From positions 1-63,925 of the IMG/VR virus record IMGVR_UViG_3300047649_000018: a stretch of DNA of 63,925 nucleotides; one strand, 5' to 3'. This stretch comes from a virus. Made by a program: the position numbers and the translations under genes. Shown piece by piece: positions 61,442 to 63,925 of this stretch. Position 1 is the stretch's first letter. Every line of letters begins with the position of its first letter. Under the pieces are notes generated by a model. That model worked only from the letters and a program-made list of their open reading frames with translations, had not been told where the DNA came from and searched no databases.

Positions 61442-61460
61442 AAAGTAAAGGGTGGCGAAA

Positions 61461-62093
61461 ATGTCTTATAAAAAGGTCATATGTTTTGTATTGGCTTTGA
61501 ATTTCGTTATAATGAATACTCAAATACCTAATATAAACATAAAACCCAAAACTGTTGAGGTAATAGAAAAATATTCCTCAATAGCAGAATTAAAGAATGA
61601 GCAATTTAAAATTGAATATAGTAACAATAAATTTGTAAAACAAACTAAAGTAACACCAGTTGATTATTCGTATTATATTCCGCAAATTCCACTTTCTAAA
61701 GAGTTACAGGAATACACTTATGATTTATGTAGAACAAATAATGTGGACTATAAACTATTACTGAGTATTATGTGGGAGGAAAGCCGATTTGAAGCTAATA
61801 AGATTCACATTAATAGTAATCACAGTATAGATCGAGGTTTGTGCCAAGTGAATAGTTGTCATATTCCAGACTTAAAAAAACAAGGTATAACTAATCTTCT
61901 CGACCCTTATCAGAACATTAAGGCTGGAATTATAGTTTTAAAACCATTGCTCTTATCATATGGACAAAAATCAGGTTTGGTTGCATATGGGCTAGGTATT
62001 AAGGGTATGAAACATGCTAAAAGAAAAGGAATTTATATTACTAAAGCAGTTCAAAATGTATTAAAAATGAAAGATGAATACGATAAACTTTGA
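61461..62093 (+). CDS. Secreted lytic transglycosylase (SLT fold)
   Basis: 210 residues from ATG 61461. N-terminal hydrophobic signal (VICFVLALNFVIMN). Goose-lysozyme/SLT catalytic domain with IMWEESRFEAN (catalytic Glu 106 or 107), RGLCQVNSCH and LLDPYQNIKAGI. Cleaves peptidoglycan; in phages it helps DNA entry or lysis, in conjugative elements it opens the wall for the channel (VirB1-like). Its partner could be the ATPase module at 6-9 kb. Confidence 0.8.
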   Translation: MSYKKVICFVLALNFVIMNTQIPNINIKPKTVEVIEKYSSIAELKNEQFKIEYSNNKFVKQTKVTPVDYSYYIPQIPLSKELQEYTYDLCRTNNVDYKLLLSIMWEESRFEANKIHINSNHSIDRGLCQVNSCHIPDLKKQGITNLLDPYQNIKAGIIVLKPLLLSYGQKSGLVAYGLGIKGMKHAKRKGIYITKAVQNVLKMKDEYDKL

Positions 62094-62116
62094 TGAATGA
62101 AAAGGACGGTAATTAA

Positions 62117-62380
62117 ATGAATAAATTATATTTACAAGACGTTAAATTAATTCAGAATCAAGTTATTTCTTATTTAAAAAATCAAATTCCTAATAATTCA
62201 TTGATATATGCCCATAATTGTCCACCGTATTTCTTTCAAGAAACCCTAGAAGATAATCAATACAGAGCAACTATTATTTTAAACGGTTCAGATTGTTATT
62301 ATGTCGCAATACATATTGGAGATATAAATGATTTTGATAATACTATTGATTTTACACTATTGAAACAAATTGAAATATGA
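62117..62380 (+). CDS. Hypothetical 87-residue protein
   Basis: SD AAAGGACG. YAHNCPPYFFQETLEDNQYRATIILNGSDCYYVAIHI; beta-rich. Followed by a 17-bp near palindrome (62384-62400). Confidence 0.4.
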   Translation: MNKLYLQDVKLIQNQVISYLKNQIPNNSLIYAHNCPPYFFQETLEDNQYRATIILNGSDCYYVAIHIGDINDFDNTIDFTLLKQIEI

Positions 62381-62383
62381 TAT

Positions 62384-62400
62384 ACTACCAAATTGGTAGT
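62384..62400. repeat. 17-bp palindrome ACTACCAA-A-TTGGTAGT
   Basis: Perfect 8-bp arms around one base, in the leader before the next gene. Strongest member of the small intergenic dyads; could be a protein site or short hairpin. Confidence 0.5.
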
Positions 62401-62435
62401 TGATTCACATTTTAAAACTAAAGGAGAAATAAGTA

Positions 62436-62594
62436 ATGAGCCTTAGTTATAATTCACGTAGAAAGCATGTAAGGAAGTTTATAAAGAGTAATTATCAACT
62501 TGTTAAGATTGATAATGTTATGGCAGAATTTATTAAAGACGATAGAAATCATTATAGAATTTGCGAACATATTGAAGACGATTGGGTACTATAA
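62436..62594 (+). CDS. Hypothetical 52-residue basic protein
   Basis: ATG 62436 with SD AAAGGAG. Basic helical start (SYNSRRKHVRKFIKSNY). No family recognised. Its stop overlaps an AATAAATTAA copy. Confidence 0.45.
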   Translation: MSLSYNSRRKHVRKFIKSNYQLVKIDNVMAEFIKDDRNHYRICEHIEDDWVL

Positions 62595-62635
62595 TAAATT
62601 AATATTAAATTTTAAGAAAGGATAGTATTAAGGAG

Positions 62636-62690
62636 AACTTGCAAGTTAAAATGTGTGTACACACCTCCTCTGATCAGGGAGGATAAAATA
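62636..62690 (+). promoter_or_regulatory. Leader with SD-masking hairpin and leader peptide
   Basis: CCTCC (62664-62668) and CT pair with AG and GGAGG (62676-62682), hiding the SD GGGAGG of the GIY-YIG gene. Two 12-bp palindromes precede it: AACTTGCAAGTT (62636-62647) and GTGTGTACACAC (62653-62664). A small ORF from ATG 62651 (MCVHTSSDQGG, stop 62684-62686) runs through the hairpin; its translation would open the SD. Confidence 0.55.
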
Positions 62691-63704
62691 TTGGAAGTAA
62701 AAGATCCTTATGGATTTATTTATATCACAACTAATTTAATCAATGGTAAAAAGTATATTGGTCAAAAGAAATTTGATATATCTAATACGTGGATTACATA
62801 TTTGGGAAGTGGAAAACACTTAAAACGTGCGATAATCAAATATGGTAAAGAAAACTTTATTCGTGAAATACTCTCAATAGCTTATTCTAAAGAAGAATTA
62901 AATCAATTAGAAATAGAATACATAAAAAATCACAATGCTACTGAGTCAAATGACTATTATAATATTGCTTCTGGTGGAGATGGTGGAAATTTAATATTAG
63001 GTAAAACAGATGATGAAATTAAAAATATTTATAATAGAATAAGTGAAACAAGGAAAGGTAAATATAGTGGAATTAATTCATCGTGGTATGGAAGACACCA
63101 TACAAAGGAATCAATCGAAAAGATTAAAAATAATCATGCAATATTAAAAAGTAAAAATTCTTATTGGTTCGGAAAACACATGAGTGATGAATCTAAAGAA
63201 AAAATGAGTGAAAATAAAAAAGGTTGTATTCCTTGGAATAAAGATATTTATGGATTATTTACAGGGAAAGATAGTTTTAATAAAAAGTCAATTGTTTGTA
63301 TTAATACAAAAGAAATATTTAATACAGAAAAAGAAGCTAGTCTGAAATATAATATAGATTATAGTAGTATTTGTGCATGTTGTAATGGTCGAAGAAAATC
63401 TTGTGGTAAGCACCCGATTACAAGTGAGCTATTACAATGGATGTATTATAGTGAGTATTTGAAAGTAGGTAATGATAAAAAAACATATAAAAATAATCAT
63501 ATAAAAAAAGTAATTTGTATTACTACTAATGAAATATTTAATACTACCAAAGAAGCGTCAGAAAAATATAATATTAATAATATTCAAAATTGTTGTAAAG
63601 GAAAACAGAAATCAGTAGGAAAACTCCCAGATGGGACACCATTGGTTTGGATGTATTATGATGAATATTTGCAATTACATAACGAAGACCAATTAGCAAG
63701 TTAA
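62691..63704 (+). mobile_element. GIY-YIG homing endonuclease
   Basis: 337 residues from TTG 62691, 8 bases after GGGAGG. GIY-YIG domain GFIYITTNLINGKKYIGQKKF, then R-A-I-I-K-Y-G-K-E-N-F and E-Y-I-K. NUMOD3-type repeats follow (WYGRHHTKESIEKI; WFGKHMSDESKEKM). Two C-terminal HTH modules (SLKYNIDYSSICACCNGRRKSCGKH and a second copy ending in WMYYDEYL) close it. Same tail module as the protein at 14.6 kb. It should cut related genomes that lack it. Confidence 0.9.
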
Positions 63705-63739
63705 ACAATAATAAATTAATAATTAAAGAAGAAATAATA

Positions 63740-63925
63740 ATGAATAATACTGAGGTAAAAAATTTGTTTGATAATTTAAATCTTAATGTGAACGAGATGA
63801 ATTATGAAACAGCAAAAGAAATAACAGGTGGTTGCACATGTCATGCTTATAGTAGTACAAACAATCCATTTTGTATTAATAACTATTTAGGAGAAAGGTC
63901 TTGCATTGATTGTGAAATATTTAAT
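63740..63925 (+). CDS. Hypothetical protein, cut by window end
   Basis: Starts NNTEVKNLFDNLNLNVNEMNYETAKEIT and reaches CTCHAYSSTNNPFC...CIDCEIF before the edge. Cys-rich; no family recognised. Leader AATAAATTAA at 63710. Confidence 0.45.
   Translation, partial: MNNTEVKNLFDNLNLNVNEMNYETAKEITGGCTCHAYSSTNNPFCINNYLGERSCIDCEIFN

Overview
This is an AT-rich window with nearly every gene on the + strand. Genes are short and tightly packed, Shine-Dalgarno (SD) sites are strong (AAAGGAG, GAGGTG), promoters are sigma-A like, and there are many small cysteine-rich or single-domain proteins. Together these suggest a large extrachromosomal element of a low-GC Firmicute, most likely a clostridial phage-plasmid or a big plasmid of phage descent. 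Evidence for the phage side is a self-encoded replisome, Sak4-like ATPase, homing endonucleases, an amidoligase, a DUF3307 protein and a DUF551 protein. Evidence for the plasmid side is a ParM/ParR partition pair and a small type IV secretion-like operon. No capsid, tail, terminase or integrase gene, and no tRNA, rRNA or CRISPR array, was recognised.

Layout. 0-4.5 kb: accessory genes (a dephospho-CoA kinase remnant, DUF3307, macro domain, an AP2-like DNA-binding protein, metallophosphoesterase). 4.5-9.2 kb: an operon bounded by strong hairpins with a parC-like region, parM, parR, two small membrane proteins and a VirD4/HerA-type ATPase. A 21-residue hydrophobic peptide lies on the opposite strand. 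9.2-13.7 kb: a control/toxin island with an XRE regulator, a MazF-like toxin, a tyrosine-recombinase-fold protein that appears to lack the first catalytic Arg, and a DUF262 protein. Each transcription unit has its own promoter or terminator. 13.7-38 kb: about 65 small accessory genes, including an amidoligase, Dam-like methylase, radical SAM protein, DEDD exonuclease, two lipoprotein/secreted proteins, three HNH genes and two candidate structured RNAs. 38-56.5 kb: replication and recombination (HD protein, ssDNA-binding-like protein, Sak4 ATPase, DnaB-type helicase, Toprim primase, PD-(D/E)XK nuclease, DnaE polymerase, RecD2 helicase, DNA methyltransferase, MmcB-like nuclease, sigma factor, NAD+ DNA ligase). 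56.5-63.9 kb: more small genes, a secreted lytic transglycosylase and a GIY-YIG homing endonuclease.

The most interesting signals are regulatory. The 10-mer AA(T/C)AAATTAA recurs more than twenty times between genes, always in the same orientation. It typically lies just downstream of a -10 box and upstream of the SD, and sits inside dyads at two promoters. The recombinase-fold protein at 11.1 kb is a natural candidate to bind it, by analogy with MrpR and its repeated operators in phage SPbeta. Several genes behind good SDs have no ATG/GTG/TTG at the right place and seem to start at ATA, ATT or ACG. Four small genes carry one in-frame stop inside an otherwise intact frame. Two or three genes have their SD hidden in a hairpin.

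Limits: everything is read by eye, with no database search or folding program. Family names rest on motifs. Two genes are broken next to homopolymer runs, so assembly error remains possible for the frameshifts and perhaps the stops.
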